64,000 nt of DNA from CAXMNX01 sp964194845 (GCA_964194845.1 CAXMNX010000104.1:25216-89215); one strand, 5' to 3'. Shown: positions 17,106 to 26,060, counted from the stretch's first letter. Notes: generated from the letters alone by a model not told the origin. Program-made: numbers and translations.

Positions 17106-19307
17106 TCAGGCGGCTTTCGCTTCGGGCCCGACGCGCGCATAAAAACTCTGGCCGCTCTCCGCCATCTCGCGAAGAAGTGCCGGCACCGCAAAACGGTCGC
17201 CATGCGCTGCCTGAAGACCCTCGCAAATCTCGACCGCGCCAGCCGCGCCGATCATATCCAGCCAGGAAAACGGACCGCCCGACCAGGGCGCGAAACCCCA
17301 GCCAAGGATCGCGCCGACGTCGCCCTCGCGGATATCCGTCAGCACGCCTTCCTCCAGCGCCCGCACCGCTTCCAGCACTTGCGCCATCATCAGCCTGTGT
17401 TGGGCACCTGTCAGTTCCGGCTGGCTGTCTGCGACCGGGTATTTCTCAGTTAACCCGTCCCAAAGCCCGCCACGCTGGCCCTTTTCGTCATAAGCATAAA
17501 AACCGGCATTCGCCTTGCGCCCAAGCCGCCCTTCATCCGCCATCCAGAAAAGCACGTCATCGACCGCGCCGTCGGGATAGGCATCCCCCATCGCGGCGCG
17601 CGTCGCCTTGGCGATCTTGACGCCCAGATCAACCGAGGTCTCATCGACCAGTTGCAGTGGCCCCAAGGGAAAGCCAAGCAATTTGGCGGAATTTTCGATC
17701 AGCGCAGGCTCGACGCCTTCGCCCACCATCCGGATACCTTCGTTGATGTATGGGATGATGCAGCGGTTGGCATAAAAGAAACGCGCGTCATTGACGACGA
17801 TCGGGGTCTTCCGAATTTGCCGCACAAAGTCCAGCGCCTTCGCCACTGCCCGGTCCCCGGTTTCCCGGCCCTTGATGATCTCTACCAGCAACATCTTGTC
17901 CACCGGCGAAAAGAAATGGATGCCGATGAACTGGTCAGCCCGGACACTGGCTTTGGCAAGTTCGGTGATTGGCAAGGTCGAGGTATTGGTCGCGAAAATA
18001 CAATCTTCGCCAACGATTGCCTCAACCTTCTTTGTCATCTCAGCCTTGACCTCCGGGTCTTCGAAGACGGCTTCGACGATCAGGTCGCAGGCTTCTAATT
18101 CGGTCAGGTCAGTCGTTGCTTTGATCCGCCCCAGCACCGCCGACTTTTTACCTTCGGTCACCTTTTTCCGCTGGATGCCCTTGTCGAGGACGCCTTCTGA
18201 CAGCGCCTTACCCTTGTCCGCCGCATCCTGCTCGCGGTCGACAAGAACCACGTCAATTCCGGCGTTTGCCGACACATAAGCAATCCCCGCCCCCATCATG
18301 CCCGCACCCAGAACGCCCACGCGCCGCACTGTCTGATCAGCCACGGCTGGACGGTTGGCACCCTTCTCCAACGCCTCCTTGTTGATAAACAAAGACCGGA
18401 TCATCGCTCTCGACGTCGGGTCCATCAGTATCTTGGTGAACCAGCGGGCCTCGATCTTCAGCGCGGTGTCGAACGGTACCAAAGCGCCCTCATAGATCGC
18501 GCTTAGCAACGCCTTGGCCGCCGGATAGACGCCCTTGGTCCGCCCGTTGATCATCGCCGAAGCCCCGACGAACGTCATGAAACCCGCAGGGTGATACGGC
18601 GCGCCGCCCGGCATCTTCCAGCCTTTTTGGTCCCAGGGTTTTACGATGTCGGCGTCGGCAGCACTCAGCACCCATTCTTTCGCGCGCGCCAAAAGCTCGT
18701 CTGCCGGAACCACTTCGTCGATCAACTGCGCCGACTTTGCCTTTTTGGGGTCCAGCATCTTGCCTTCCAGCAGCACAGGTGCGGCCGCCATCGCGCCCAC
18801 CATTCGCGAATAGCGCGTGGTTCCGCCGCCGCCGGGAAATAGACCCACCAGTATTTCGGGAAGGCCAATTTTTCCCTTGGGGGTATCGGCCATGAATCTC
18901 CGATGGCAGGAAAGCGCAATTTCGGTGCCTATACCGGCGCAAAGACCGGGGATCGCACAGGCCACGGGCTTGCCGCCCTTATTGGTCTTCGGATCAAGTC
19001 CGGCGCGTTCAAGTTTCCGCATGATCCGGTGCCCGTTCATCACAAAGTCAAAGAGCGCCGGTGCCGGATTATCGCCCGAAGCCTCGCGGATCGCCGCCAG
19101 AACGTTCAGGTCCATCCCGCCCGCGAATGTGTCCTTGCCGCTGGTGATGACGATGCCCTTGACGTCGTCGTCTGCAAGCGCCCGATCAGTATACTCGTCG
19201 ATCAGCGAAAACGCGTCGCGCGTCAGCACATTCATCGATTTGCCGGGTACATCCCAGGTGACAACGGCAATGCCGTCGTCGTGAAGGTCGTAAGTGAAGT
19301 CGGTCAT
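17106..19307 (-). CDS. fadJ: FadJ-type enoyl-CoA hydratase / 3-hydroxyacyl-CoA dehydrogenase
   Basis: A 733-residue bifunctional beta-oxidation enzyme. The N-terminal crotonase domain (about residues 1-190) has GIVITSGKDTFAGGMDL and CAIPGLCAGIGTEIALSCHRRF. The NAD-binding dehydrogenase domain begins VGVLGAGMMGAGIAYVSANAG near residue 320, and two C-terminal 3HCDH domains follow. It converts enoyl-CoA to 3-ketoacyl-CoA, which the fadA product at 19902-21113 cleaves. The ATG at 19307 follows AGGATC; an upstream ATG gives a poor N-terminus. FadJ and FadB names are interchangeable at this level. Confidence 0.93.
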   Translation of the reverse strand: MTDFTYDLHDDGIAVVTWDVPGKSMNVLTRDAFSLIDEYTDRALADDDVKGIVITSGKDTFAGGMDLNVLAAIREASGDNPAPALFDFVMNGHRIMRKLERAGLDPKTNKGGKPVACAIPGLCAGIGTEIALSCHRRFMADTPKGKIGLPEILVGLFPGGGGTTRYSRMVGAMAAAPVLLEGKMLDPKKAKSAQLIDEVVPADELLARAKEWVLSAADADIVKPWDQKGWKMPGGAPYHPAGFMTFVGASAMINGRTKGVYPAAKALLSAIYEGALVPFDTALKIEARWFTKILMDPTSRAMIRSLFINKEALEKGANRPAVADQTVRRVGVLGAGMMGAGIAYVSANAGIDVVLVDREQDAADKGKALSEGVLDKGIQRKKVTEGKKSAVLGRIKATTDLTELEACDLIVEAVFEDPEVKAEMTKKVEAIVGEDCIFATNTSTLPITELAKASVRADQFIGIHFFSPVDKMLLVEIIKGRETGDRAVAKALDFVRQIRKTPIVVNDARFFYANRCIIPYINEGIRMVGEGVEPALIENSAKLLGFPLGPLQLVDETSVDLGVKIAKATRAAMGDAYPDGAVDDVLFWMADEGRLGRKANAGFYAYDEKGQRGGLWDGLTEKYPVADSQPELTGAQHRLMMAQVLEAVRALEEGVLTDIREGDVGAILGWGFAPWSGGPFSWLDMIGAAGAVEICEGLQAAHGDRFAVPALLREMAESGQSFYARVGPEAKAA

Positions 19308-19389
19308 GGGATTGGATCCTGTAAATAAAGATGTTCTGACGTGCCGGTCGTTCTGAAACGACAACCGGAGATACCGCGCGCAGAATTTC

Positions 19390-19809
19390 TTAGTGAATAA
19401 TGCGCTCGACTGCTTCGATCGGAATTGGGATTTCCAGATATTCCAGCATCTCGATCATCCAGCGATCGGGTTTCGGCATCAAAAGAAAATATCGGATCGT
19501 GCTGGTAACCAGGGGCGTATCTTCCGCATCCAGTTCGGTCCAATGCGCGGTCACGCGTGTGCGCCGATTGCGCATTGGATCGCGTTCGAGGATGGTGCAT
19601 TTTCCGTGCGTGATCGCGTGCACGGCAAGCGCTTCGCGATACGAACTGCTGACGGCAAGAAAATGTTCCAGGTCTTTGACCACCAGCACACCTGCCGGGC
19701 TGTAGACGACCAACGGCATGATGATATATTTGGACAGTGCTTCGAAATCGTTTTCGAATAACGCCTTGCGTGTTTCTTCCAGAAACGAAATTAAATTGTC
19801 CGTTGACAT
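19390..19809 (-). CDS. Hypothetical protein, possibly NTF2/SnoaL-like
   Basis: A 139-residue protein starting MSTDNLISFLEETRKALFEND after a GGAGGGG site, which decides the start. Its predicted pattern of two N-terminal helices, then strands rich in aromatic and hydrophobic residues (LMPKPDRWMIEMLEYLEIPIP), resembles the NTF2-like fold, but I cannot name a family. It sits between fadA and fadJ on the same strand, so it is probably co-transcribed and linked to beta-oxidation. No signal peptide or membrane segment. Confidence 0.7.
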   Translation of the reverse strand: MSTDNLISFLEETRKALFENDFEALSKYIIMPLVVYSPAGVLVVKDLEHFLAVSSSYREALAVHAITHGKCTILERDPMRNRRTRVTAHWTELDAEDTPLVTSTIRYFLLMPKPDRWMIEMLEYLEIPIPIEAVERIIH

Positions 19810-19901
19810 AAGACCCCTCCACCAAAATGCCGTAATCGCGGCAGTCCGGAAGCCGAACATTTACCCCATCACTGCATTCTAGACCGAATCCCTGGCCCAT
19901 G

Positions 19902-21113
19902 TCACACGCGCTCAATGATCGTGGCGGCCCCCATACCACTGGCGACACATAATGTGGCCAGCCCGAGCGCCTTATCCTGGCGCTCCAACTCATCCAGCAG
20001 GATGCCAATAATCATAGTGCCCGAGGCACCAAGCGGATGCCCCATCGCGATTGCGCCGCCGTTGACGTTTAACCTTTCGTGATCGACATCAAACGCCTGC
20101 ATGAACCGCAGAACAACCGACGAAAACGCCTCGTTAACCTCGAAAAGGTCGATGTCCGAGATTGCCATACCGCTGTCGGCCAGAATTTTCTGCGTCGCCG
20201 GAACAGGACCTGTAAGCATTATTGTGGGGTCGGTGCCGATCTTCGCCGTTGCGCGGATGCGGGCGCGTGGTTTCAGGCCGTTCGCGTCGCCAAATTCCTT
20301 CGAGCCAACCAGAATCGCGGCCGCACCGTCAACGATGCCGCTTGCATTTCCGGCGTGATGAACGTGATTAATTTTCTCTAGATGCGGGTATTTCATCAAC
20401 GCGACCGCATCGAAGCCGGGCATGACCTCGCCTTGATCCTTGAAGCTTGGCTTCAACGCGCCCAATGCCTGCATATCGGTGCCGGGGCGCATATATTCGT
20501 CCCGCGCGAGGATTGGCAGACCGTTTTGATCCCTGATCTCGACGATCGATTTCCCAAATCGACCCTCTTCCCAGGCTCTGGCTGCGCGGGCCTGGCTTTC
20601 GACAGCAAATGCGTCCGCATCGTCGCGGGAAAATCCGAACTCGGTCGCGATAATGTCCGCCGAAATGCCCTGCGGCACAAAGTAGGTCTTCATCGCAACG
20701 CTTGGATCGACCGCAATCGCCGCACCGTCCGACCCCATCGGCACGCGGCTCATGCATTCGACGCCACCGGCGATGTAACCCTCGCCCGCTCCGCCTTTGA
20801 CCTGATTGGCGGCAAGGTTTACGGCCTCCATGCCGCTGGCGCAGAACCGGTTGATCGACAGGCCCGGAATACGCTCATCCAGATCACTGGCCAGAACCGC
20901 GGTCCGCGCAAGGCATCCGCCCTGTTCCTTGACCTGGGTGGCATTGCCCCAGATCACATCCTCGACCGCATGACCTTCCAGACCGTTTCGGTCCTTAACC
21001 GCGTTCAGCATGTCCGCGCTCAACTTCACTGGTGTCACTTCATGCAGGCTGCCATCAGCGCGGCCCTTGCCACGCGGTGATCGGATGGCATCGAAGATAT
21101 AGGCATCGCGCAT
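19902..21113 (-). CDS. fadA: Acetyl-CoA C-acyltransferase (thiolase)
   Basis: A 403-residue thiolase that cleaves 3-ketoacyl-CoA with CoA in the last step of beta-oxidation. The acyl-accepting cysteine is C91 (INRFCASGMEAVNLAANQ). H359 lies in GGAIAMGHPLGASG, and the proton-transfer cysteine C389 is in CVASGMGAATIIE, a variant of the usual CGGGG loop. It has the same orientation as fadJ and the acyl-CoA dehydrogenase gene and forms the core of a fatty-acid degradation cluster. Confidence 0.94.
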   Translation of the reverse strand: MRDAYIFDAIRSPRGKGRADGSLHEVTPVKLSADMLNAVKDRNGLEGHAVEDVIWGNATQVKEQGGCLARTAVLASDLDERIPGLSINRFCASGMEAVNLAANQVKGGAGEGYIAGGVECMSRVPMGSDGAAIAVDPSVAMKTYFVPQGISADIIATEFGFSRDDADAFAVESQARAARAWEEGRFGKSIVEIRDQNGLPILARDEYMRPGTDMQALGALKPSFKDQGEVMPGFDAVALMKYPHLEKINHVHHAGNASGIVDGAAAILVGSKEFGDANGLKPRARIRATAKIGTDPTIMLTGPVPATQKILADSGMAISDIDLFEVNEAFSSVVLRFMQAFDVDHERLNVNGGAIAMGHPLGASGTMIIGILLDELERQDKALGLATLCVASGMGAATIIERV

Positions 21114-21126
21114 CGTCGTCTCCTCT

Positions 21127-21759
21127 TTATGCCCGGTCGGCTGGGCTTCCCGGCATCAGGTCATAGGGGTGTTTCCATCCCGGTAGTTCGGCAAGCCGAT
21201 CCATCCATCCATCGATATTTGGCCAGTCCTCGCGGGCAAACCCAAATGGCTCGGGGTAATACAGATAGCCACAGCACGAGAGATCCGCATTTGTGACGTT
21301 GGGGCCAACGATGAAATCTTTGCCGTCAAGATACGCGTTCAGAACCCGGTAGGCGGCCTTCAACCGGCCTTGCAGGAATTTGATGACTTGCTCAGGGCGT
21401 TTTTCGGGGTCCAGAAAATTCATCATGAACCTTGCCGTTCCTGCCTGACTGGAAAGTTTATGATTGTCCCAAAACACCCAGCGGAAAACCTCGCGTCGCT
21501 CCTCAGCCGTTTCGCCGCCAAATTTGCCGGTTCTCTCGGTGATATAGGCCTGGATCGCCCCCGACTGCGACAGCTGCACATCACCGTCAATCATTACCGG
21601 CGCTTCGGCCATGACATTCAGGTCGCCAAATTCCTCTGACCTGGCGGCGCCATTGAAGAAATCCACCCAGACCGGTTCCCAGTTAAGCCCGCTGAGTTCC
21701 AGCGCCAGCGCGGCCTTGTAGCTGTTACCGCTTTCGCCAAAGCAGTGCAGTTGGATCAT
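21127..21759 (-). CDS. Glutathione S-transferase family protein
   Basis: A 210-residue protein with a thioredoxin-like N-terminal domain (MIQLHCFGESGNSYKAALALELSGL, then EAPVMIDGDVQLSQSGAIQAYI, where the cis-proline and SQS glutathione-binding triad are visible). A helical C-terminal domain includes FIVGPNVTNADLSCCGYLYY. The catalytic residue is probably the serine in SGNSYK. It lies 13 bp before fadA and should share its transcript. The substrate is unknown; detoxification or maleylacetoacetate-type isomerisation are both possible. Confidence 0.9.
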   Translation of the reverse strand: MIQLHCFGESGNSYKAALALELSGLNWEPVWVDFFNGAARSEEFGDLNVMAEAPVMIDGDVQLSQSGAIQAYITERTGKFGGETAEERREVFRWVFWDNHKLSSQAGTARFMMNFLDPEKRPEQVIKFLQGRLKAAYRVLNAYLDGKDFIVGPNVTNADLSCCGYLYYPEPFGFAREDWPNIDGWMDRLAELPGWKHPYDLMPGSPADRA

Positions 21760-21803
21760 TGTGTGCCCTTAATTTCACGAACTACCTGCGGCAGCCTTCC
21801 GGA

Positions 21804-22002
21804 GTTGCGTATTTTTGAAAAGATGAAGTTGCAATCGGCATCTCTTAATGTCGTTTTAACCTTGAGTTTTCTAAACTTGCGATGCGGTACAGGCTGGCGA
21901 GCCGATGGCCGTAAAAGGTGAAGCCCTGCTGCCCCGGTCATGTCTGAACAAAGGGGTGGCAGGGTGCCTCGCGCCCATTCATCTTTTCCGAAATACGCAT
22001 TC
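21804..22002. repeat. Inverted pair of the GCGTATTT motif
   Basis: Two copies of the dispersed motif face each other in the 268-bp gap before the GST gene. One is at 21804-21828 (plus orientation); the other is at 21977-22002 (minus orientation, GAATGCGTATTTCGGAAAAG and then ATGAATG). About 150 bp lie between. A 91-codon frame overlaps this gap but has no ribosome site or recognisable domain, so I treat the interval as non-coding. Confidence 0.5.
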
Positions 22003-22027
22003 CCAAATGTCACTGTTTGTTCAGCCC

Positions 22028-22240
22028 TCACCGTTTTCGCGATTCTAGTTCAGCGTTAAACAATCTTAACCGCGCAGCCAAATTTTCTTCGTCTGTCACC
22101 GAACTGAAGTTCTCGAACAGAAAACTCAGCGCCTCGCCTTCGTCCAGACCGGCATCGCTGGCAAACCGGCGCAGCCGGCGATAACCGTCCTCGGTCATCG
22201 CGACAGGAAACCGACGTGTCAGGCGCAGGCGTTTAGGCAT
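22028..22240 (-). CDS. Small conserved basic protein, ribbon-helix-helix-like
   Basis: A 70-residue protein, MPKRLRLTRRFPVAMTEDG and onward. A basic N-terminal strand is followed by helices (GYRRLRRFASDAGLDEGEALSFLFENF) in the pattern of a CopG/Arc-type DNA-binding domain. That assignment is tentative. The ATG lies five bases after GAGAGG, which overlaps the stop region of the acyl-CoA dehydrogenase gene 9 bp upstream, so translation is likely coupled. It could be a local regulator of the beta-oxidation cluster, but nothing in the sequence proves it. Confidence 0.65.
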   Translation of the reverse strand: MPKRLRLTRRFPVAMTEDGYRRLRRFASDAGLDEGEALSFLFENFSSVTDEENLAARLRLFNAELESRKR

Positions 22241-22249
22241 CAAAACCTC

Positions 22250-24028
22250 TCAGAAATTCGCCGCATCCAGCGTCATCACCGGCTCGGCCCCCGACCGAAT
22301 GCGCGCCAGATGCGTGGCGGTCATCGGCAGTTGCCGCGCCATATAATAGCGCCCCGTTTCAATCTTCGAGCGGTAAAAATCGACGTCACTCGCTCCGGCC
22401 TCAAGGGCCTCTGCTGCCGCCTTCGCCATCTGCGCCCACAAAAAGCCCAGCGTGACGTGCCCAAATAAATGCATGAAATCATACGACCCGGCCAGCGCGT
22501 TGTTGGGGTTCTTCATGCCCTCGGCCATGAAATACGTCGCCGCCGCCTGCAAATCCATTGACGCCGCCTTTAGCGGATCAAGAAAACTCGCCTTCAGCGC
22601 CTCGTTATCTTCATTCTCCTTGATGAAGCCTTTCACAAGCTCAAAGAACGCCATGATCGCCTTACCACCGTTCTGCGGCAGCTTCCGACCCACAAGATCG
22701 AGCGACTGGATGCCGTTGGTGCCCTCATAGATCATCGCGATCCGGGCATCGCGCACATACTGTTCCAGCCCCCATTCGCGGGTAAACCCCGACCCACCAA
22801 GCGTCTGCTGCGCCGCCACGCAGGTGTCAAAGCCCTTGTCGGTCAAAAACCCCTTCATCACCGGGATCAGCAGCGACACTATGTCTTCAGCTTCTTCGTC
22901 CTTCATCCGGTGCGACCGGTCGATCAGCGACGATCCCCAGAAAACCAGCGCCCGGCCGCCTTCGACATGGGATTTCTGATCCAGAAGGTTTCGCCGCACG
23001 TCTGGGTGTACGATGATCGGGTCGGCGGGGCCGTCGGGGTTTTTCACGCCCGTGACATCTCGGCCCTGAAGGCGGTCACGGGCAAAGCCAAGCGCGTTCT
23101 GATAGGCAACCTCGCCCTGCGAATACCCCTGAAGTGCTACCGAAAGCCGCGCCTCGTTCATCATTGTGAACATCGCGCGCATTCCATTGTGCAACTCGCC
23201 CAGAAGCCAACCTGTCGCACCGTCGTAATTCATCACGCACGTCGCGTTTCCATGAATGCCCATCTTCGCTTCTAACCCGCCGCAAGTTACCGCATTGCGG
23301 TCACCAAGCGAGCCGTCCCCGTTGACCAGAAACTTCGGCACCACAAAAAGCGATATGCCCTTCACACCCTCCGGACCGCCCGGAATTTTCGCCAGAACCA
23401 GATGCACAATATTTTCGCCCAGATCGTTCTCGCCGCCCGAGATCCAAATCTTCTGTCCGGTGATGGCGTAGCTGCCGTCGTCCTGCGCTTCCGCCTTGGT
23501 GCGGATCAGCCCCAGATCGGTGCCGCAATGCGGTTCCGTCAGGTTCATCGTGCCGGTCCAGCGACCTTCGTAAAGCGGCGGCAGATAGGTGGTCTTTTGG
23601 TCATCCGTGCCATGAGCATGAATGGCCGATGCAGCACCATGGCTCAGGCCCACATACATCTGCAACGCCATGTTAGCGGTCGAGAACAGCTCGCCCGTTG
23701 CGGTGTTCAGAAGATGCGGCATACCCTGACCGCCGTATTCGGGATCGCAATCCAGCCCCATCCAGCCGCCGACGGCCATCTGGGCAAAGGCATCCTTAAA
23801 CCCCTCGGGCGTGCGCACCACGCCGTTTTCCAATTGGCAGCCCTCTTCGTCGCCGACCGCATTCAGCGGTTGCAGGACATTCGCGGCAATCTTGCCGGCT
23901 TCTTCCAGAACCGCGCCGGTAAAATCGCGCTCCAACTCATTGTATCCCGGAACATCGCTTTCCGAGACCTTCATCAAATCGTGCAAAACAAACTGGATAT
24001 CCTTGATCGGCGGCGTATAGCTCGGCAT
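22250..24028 (-). CDS. Acyl-CoA dehydrogenase (FadE-like, C-terminally extended)
   Basis: A 592-residue FAD enzyme that makes the first double bond in beta-oxidation. It opens with the Acyl-CoA_dh_N2-type segment MPSYTPPIKDIQFVLHDLMK, has GTMNLTEPHCGTDLGLIRTKA and KIWISGGENDLGENIVHLVLA in the middle, and VAAQQTLGGSGFTREWGLEQYVRD with IYEGTNGIQSLDL, which holds the catalytic glutamate region. It is about 200 residues longer than medium-chain enzymes, with a C-terminal helical extension. A paralogue is at 36505-38211. It lies 32 bp after merR and is likely co-transcribed with it. Confidence 0.95.
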   Translation of the reverse strand: MPSYTPPIKDIQFVLHDLMKVSESDVPGYNELERDFTGAVLEEAGKIAANVLQPLNAVGDEEGCQLENGVVRTPEGFKDAFAQMAVGGWMGLDCDPEYGGQGMPHLLNTATGELFSTANMALQMYVGLSHGAASAIHAHGTDDQKTTYLPPLYEGRWTGTMNLTEPHCGTDLGLIRTKAEAQDDGSYAITGQKIWISGGENDLGENIVHLVLAKIPGGPEGVKGISLFVVPKFLVNGDGSLGDRNAVTCGGLEAKMGIHGNATCVMNYDGATGWLLGELHNGMRAMFTMMNEARLSVALQGYSQGEVAYQNALGFARDRLQGRDVTGVKNPDGPADPIIVHPDVRRNLLDQKSHVEGGRALVFWGSSLIDRSHRMKDEEAEDIVSLLIPVMKGFLTDKGFDTCVAAQQTLGGSGFTREWGLEQYVRDARIAMIYEGTNGIQSLDLVGRKLPQNGGKAIMAFFELVKGFIKENEDNEALKASFLDPLKAASMDLQAAATYFMAEGMKNPNNALAGSYDFMHLFGHVTLGFLWAQMAKAAAEALEAGASDVDFYRSKIETGRYYMARQLPMTATHLARIRSGAEPVMTLDAANF

Positions 24029-24060
24029 CTCTCGCGCGTCCTTGAAAATGAATAATGGTC

Positions 24061-24465
24061 TTATTCGGCGGCGGCCGTGCTGGGCCGATTTAGCGAGGAC
24101 AATAGCTTGCTGCCCCAATCCAGCTGCGAGCGAAGCTCGGAAATTGCTTCATTCAATTCGTCGCGCTGGCGCACCATATCCGCCAGGCGCTCCTGACCCA
24201 ACTCATAGGCTTTGGTCATTTGCGGCAGGTTTTGGTTCGAGGTGTCGTAAAGGTCCAGAAGCTGGCGAATGTCTTCCAGACTGAACCCGAACCGTTTCCC
24301 ACGCAGGATCAGCTTCAGCCTTGCCCGGTCGCTTTTTGTGAACAGCCGCCTGGTTCCCTGGCGGATAGGAAACAAAAGTTCCTTGGCCTCGTAGAAGCGC
24401 AAAGTCCTTGGAGTTGTGTCGAATGCGTCGCACATCTCGCGGATCGACATAAGGGTATCGGCCAT
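24061..24465 (-). CDS. MerR-family transcriptional regulator
   Basis: A 134-residue regulator. The winged helix-turn-helix MSIREMCDAFDTTPRTLRFYEAKELL opens the protein, followed by FGFSLEDIRQLLDLYD and a coiled-coil dimer helix (QERLADMVRQRDELNEAISEL). No cysteine effector site is visible, so metals are unlikely ligands; an acyl-CoA or lipid signal would fit the neighbours. Upstream, at 24529-24550, is a triple ACGT repeat suited to autoregulation. The acyl-CoA dehydrogenase gene follows 32 bp downstream. A second MerR gene precedes it. Confidence 0.92.
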   Translation of the reverse strand: MADTLMSIREMCDAFDTTPRTLRFYEAKELLFPIRQGTRRLFTKSDRARLKLILRGKRFGFSLEDIRQLLDLYDTSNQNLPQMTKAYELGQERLADMVRQRDELNEAISELRSQLDWGSKLLSSLNRPSTAAAE

Positions 24466-24528
24466 GGATCGTTCCAATTCTGTTGCGGCCACTGACTTGC
24501 CTATGAAAGTGCCGCGTCGCAAGTGAAG

Positions 24529-24550
24529 TTGACGTTAACGTAAACGTAAC
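24529..24550 (-). promoter_or_regulatory. Candidate operator: three ACGT boxes at 6-bp steps
   Basis: On the minus strand, GTTACGTTTACGTTAACG continues to TCAA, giving three ACGT units spaced 6 bp apart with overlapping dyad symmetry, 64 bp upstream of the first MerR start. MerR proteins bind dyads in the promoter spacer. From memory this resembles operators of the MerR-type regulators of branched-chain and fatty-acid catabolism (LiuR class). Confidence 0.55.
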
Positions 24551-24617
24551 GCCGCGTCACAAACAATTCTGGGTAATATCCGAAAAAAGTCGTCGCCATT
24601 TTGGAAACGAATTGTCG

Positions 24618-24986
24618 CTACTTGAGCGAAGCAAGAACCTCGTCACGCACTTTTCTTATGTCTTCGACGGTAATTTCCAACTGTTCGCGCTCTTTCTCCA
24701 GCATTTCGATCTGTTGATCGGCGCGGACGATAAACTCGCGATATTGCGGCTCGGTGCCCTTTTCCTCGTAAATCTCCAACCACTGACGAATATCTTCCAG
24801 GCCGAATCCCCACCGGCGGGCGCGCAAAATCAGCGTCATTCGCGCGATCTCGCGCGGGCCGTAAAACCGCGACCGGCCTTCTTTCGCCGGAGATAGCAAT
24901 TCGATGTATTCGTAGTACCGCAGCGTGCGCGGCGTCACATCGAACCGCGCGACCATTTCCTTGAAGTTAAGACGCGCCTGCGCCAT
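24618..24986 (-). CDS. MerR-family transcriptional regulator, second copy
   Basis: A 122-residue MerR protein with the same organisation as its neighbour: LNFKEMVARFDVTPRTLRYYEYIELLSP (DNA-binding), WGFGLEDIRQWLEIYEEK, and a C-terminal coiled coil (QQIEMLEKEREQLEITVEDIRKV). The two share the V/T-TPRTLR-YYE/FYE core and may have arisen by duplication. The ATG at 24986 follows GGAGGATC. It is first in the run merR-merR-acd and is divergent from the thioesterase gene at 25108. No metal-binding cysteines. Confidence 0.9.
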   Translation of the reverse strand: MAQARLNFKEMVARFDVTPRTLRYYEYIELLSPAKEGRSRFYGPREIARMTLILRARRWGFGLEDIRQWLEIYEEKGTEPQYREFIVRADQQIEMLEKEREQLEITVEDIRKVRDEVLASLK

Positions 24987-25107
24987 TGCGATCCTCCACC
25001 AGATCAGCCTAGTCGCTGCGTGCAATTCGATCAATCATGATGGGTGTGCCACACCTTGCGCTCGTTGCGCCGGGCTGATTGATAAGTGGCCGAATAGGGA
25101 GGCGATC

Positions 25108-25545
25108 TTGGCCGAAGACCGCAAACAACTTCTGGCGCGCCAGTTCATTGAAAGCATTCCGCACGCCCGCGAGCTTGGCATGGAGTTTGTCGAGATAGGC
25201 TCGGGCGAGGCTGAACTGACGATGCCCTACGACAAGCGGCTGGTTGGCGACCCGGCGACCGGCGTTATCCACGGCGGTGCGATATCCACGCTGATGGACA
25301 CCTGCGGGGGAGCGGCGGTGATGAGCCATCCGGCAAATCTTGGTGCGACCGCAACCATCGACCTGCGCATCGACTATATGCGCGCGGCGACCCCCGGACA
25401 GCGCATAAATGCGCGCGCGAGCTGCTATCACATCACCCGCACGGTGGCCTTCGTGCGCGCTGTCGCGATGGACGAAGACCGCGAAAACCCGGTGGCGACG
25501 GCGACGGGTGCGTTCACGGTTGAACGGGGCGAACCCGAGCGATGA
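25108..25545 (+). CDS. PaaI-type hotdog thioesterase
   Basis: A 145-residue acyl-CoA thioesterase. The hotdog motif VIHGGAISTLMDTCGGAAVM and the later TIDLRIDYMRAATPGQ strand are typical of PaaI. The start is TTG at 25108, five bases after GGGAGG; the frame extends upstream but without homology. It overlaps the next thioesterase gene by 4 bp. Likely hydrolyses medium-chain or aromatic acyl-CoA, which fits the adjacent beta-oxidation cluster. Confidence 0.87.
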   Translation: MAEDRKQLLARQFIESIPHARELGMEFVEIGSGEAELTMPYDKRLVGDPATGVIHGGAISTLMDTCGGAAVMSHPANLGATATIDLRIDYMRAATPGQRINARASCYHITRTVAFVRAVAMDEDRENPVATATGAFTVERGEPER

Positions 25546-26060
25546 CCAGCACCCGACATACGCCCGTCCAGCAAGTGAAAGAACGCCGCGACCGTGCGCT
25601 CAATTCCCTGGTCGGCGGCATTCCTTACGTACAGTTCCTTGGGATACGCTTTGATCGCCGCGGCGACGAGCTGACCGCAATTCTTGCGTTTGACGACAAA
25701 CTGATTGGAAACCCGTTTCTGCCCGCACTTCACGGCGGCGTAACTGCGGCCTTTCTCGAGACGACCGCCATCATCGAGCTGGGCTGGCAGCGGATCTGGC
25801 ACGCCATGGAGAGCGGCAATTCCGGCGCCAACGACTTTACTTCCAGCGATGACGTAAGACTGCCAAAAACTATCGACTTTACAGTGGATTACCTGCGCTC
25901 GGGCCTGCCGCGCGATGCCTATGCAAGGGCACGGGTCAACCGCTCGGGTCGGCGTTATGCCAGCGTGCATGTCGAAGCCTGGCAAGACAATCGCAGCCGC
26001 CTTTTTGCCCAGGCCACCGGCCATTTCCTGATGCCGCGCCAAGGCAATGCGCAAGAATGA
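25542..26060 (+). CDS. PaaI-family thioesterase, second copy
   Basis: A 172-residue hotdog protein with LHGGVTAAFLETTAIIELGWQ (the HGG motif) and KTIDFTVDYLRSGLPRDAYARARV. The spacing of the motifs matches its neighbour, but it carries an insertion (WHAMESGNSGANDFTSSDD) between the helix and the next strand. The start overlaps the upstream gene by ATGA, and the end overlaps the MATE gene by ATGA. The pair may act as a heteromer; this is inference. Confidence 0.87.
   Translation: MTSTRHTPVQQVKERRDRALNSLVGGIPYVQFLGIRFDRRGDELTAILAFDDKLIGNPFLPALHGGVTAAFLETTAIIELGWQRIWHAMESGNSGANDFTSSDDVRLPKTIDFTVDYLRSGLPRDAYARARVNRSGRRYASVHVEAWQDNRSRLFAQATGHFLMPRQGNAQE

Noticed and set aside
21756..22031. 91-codon minus-strand frame before the GST gene
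   Set aside because: It overlaps two repeat copies, has no ribosome site and resembles no family.
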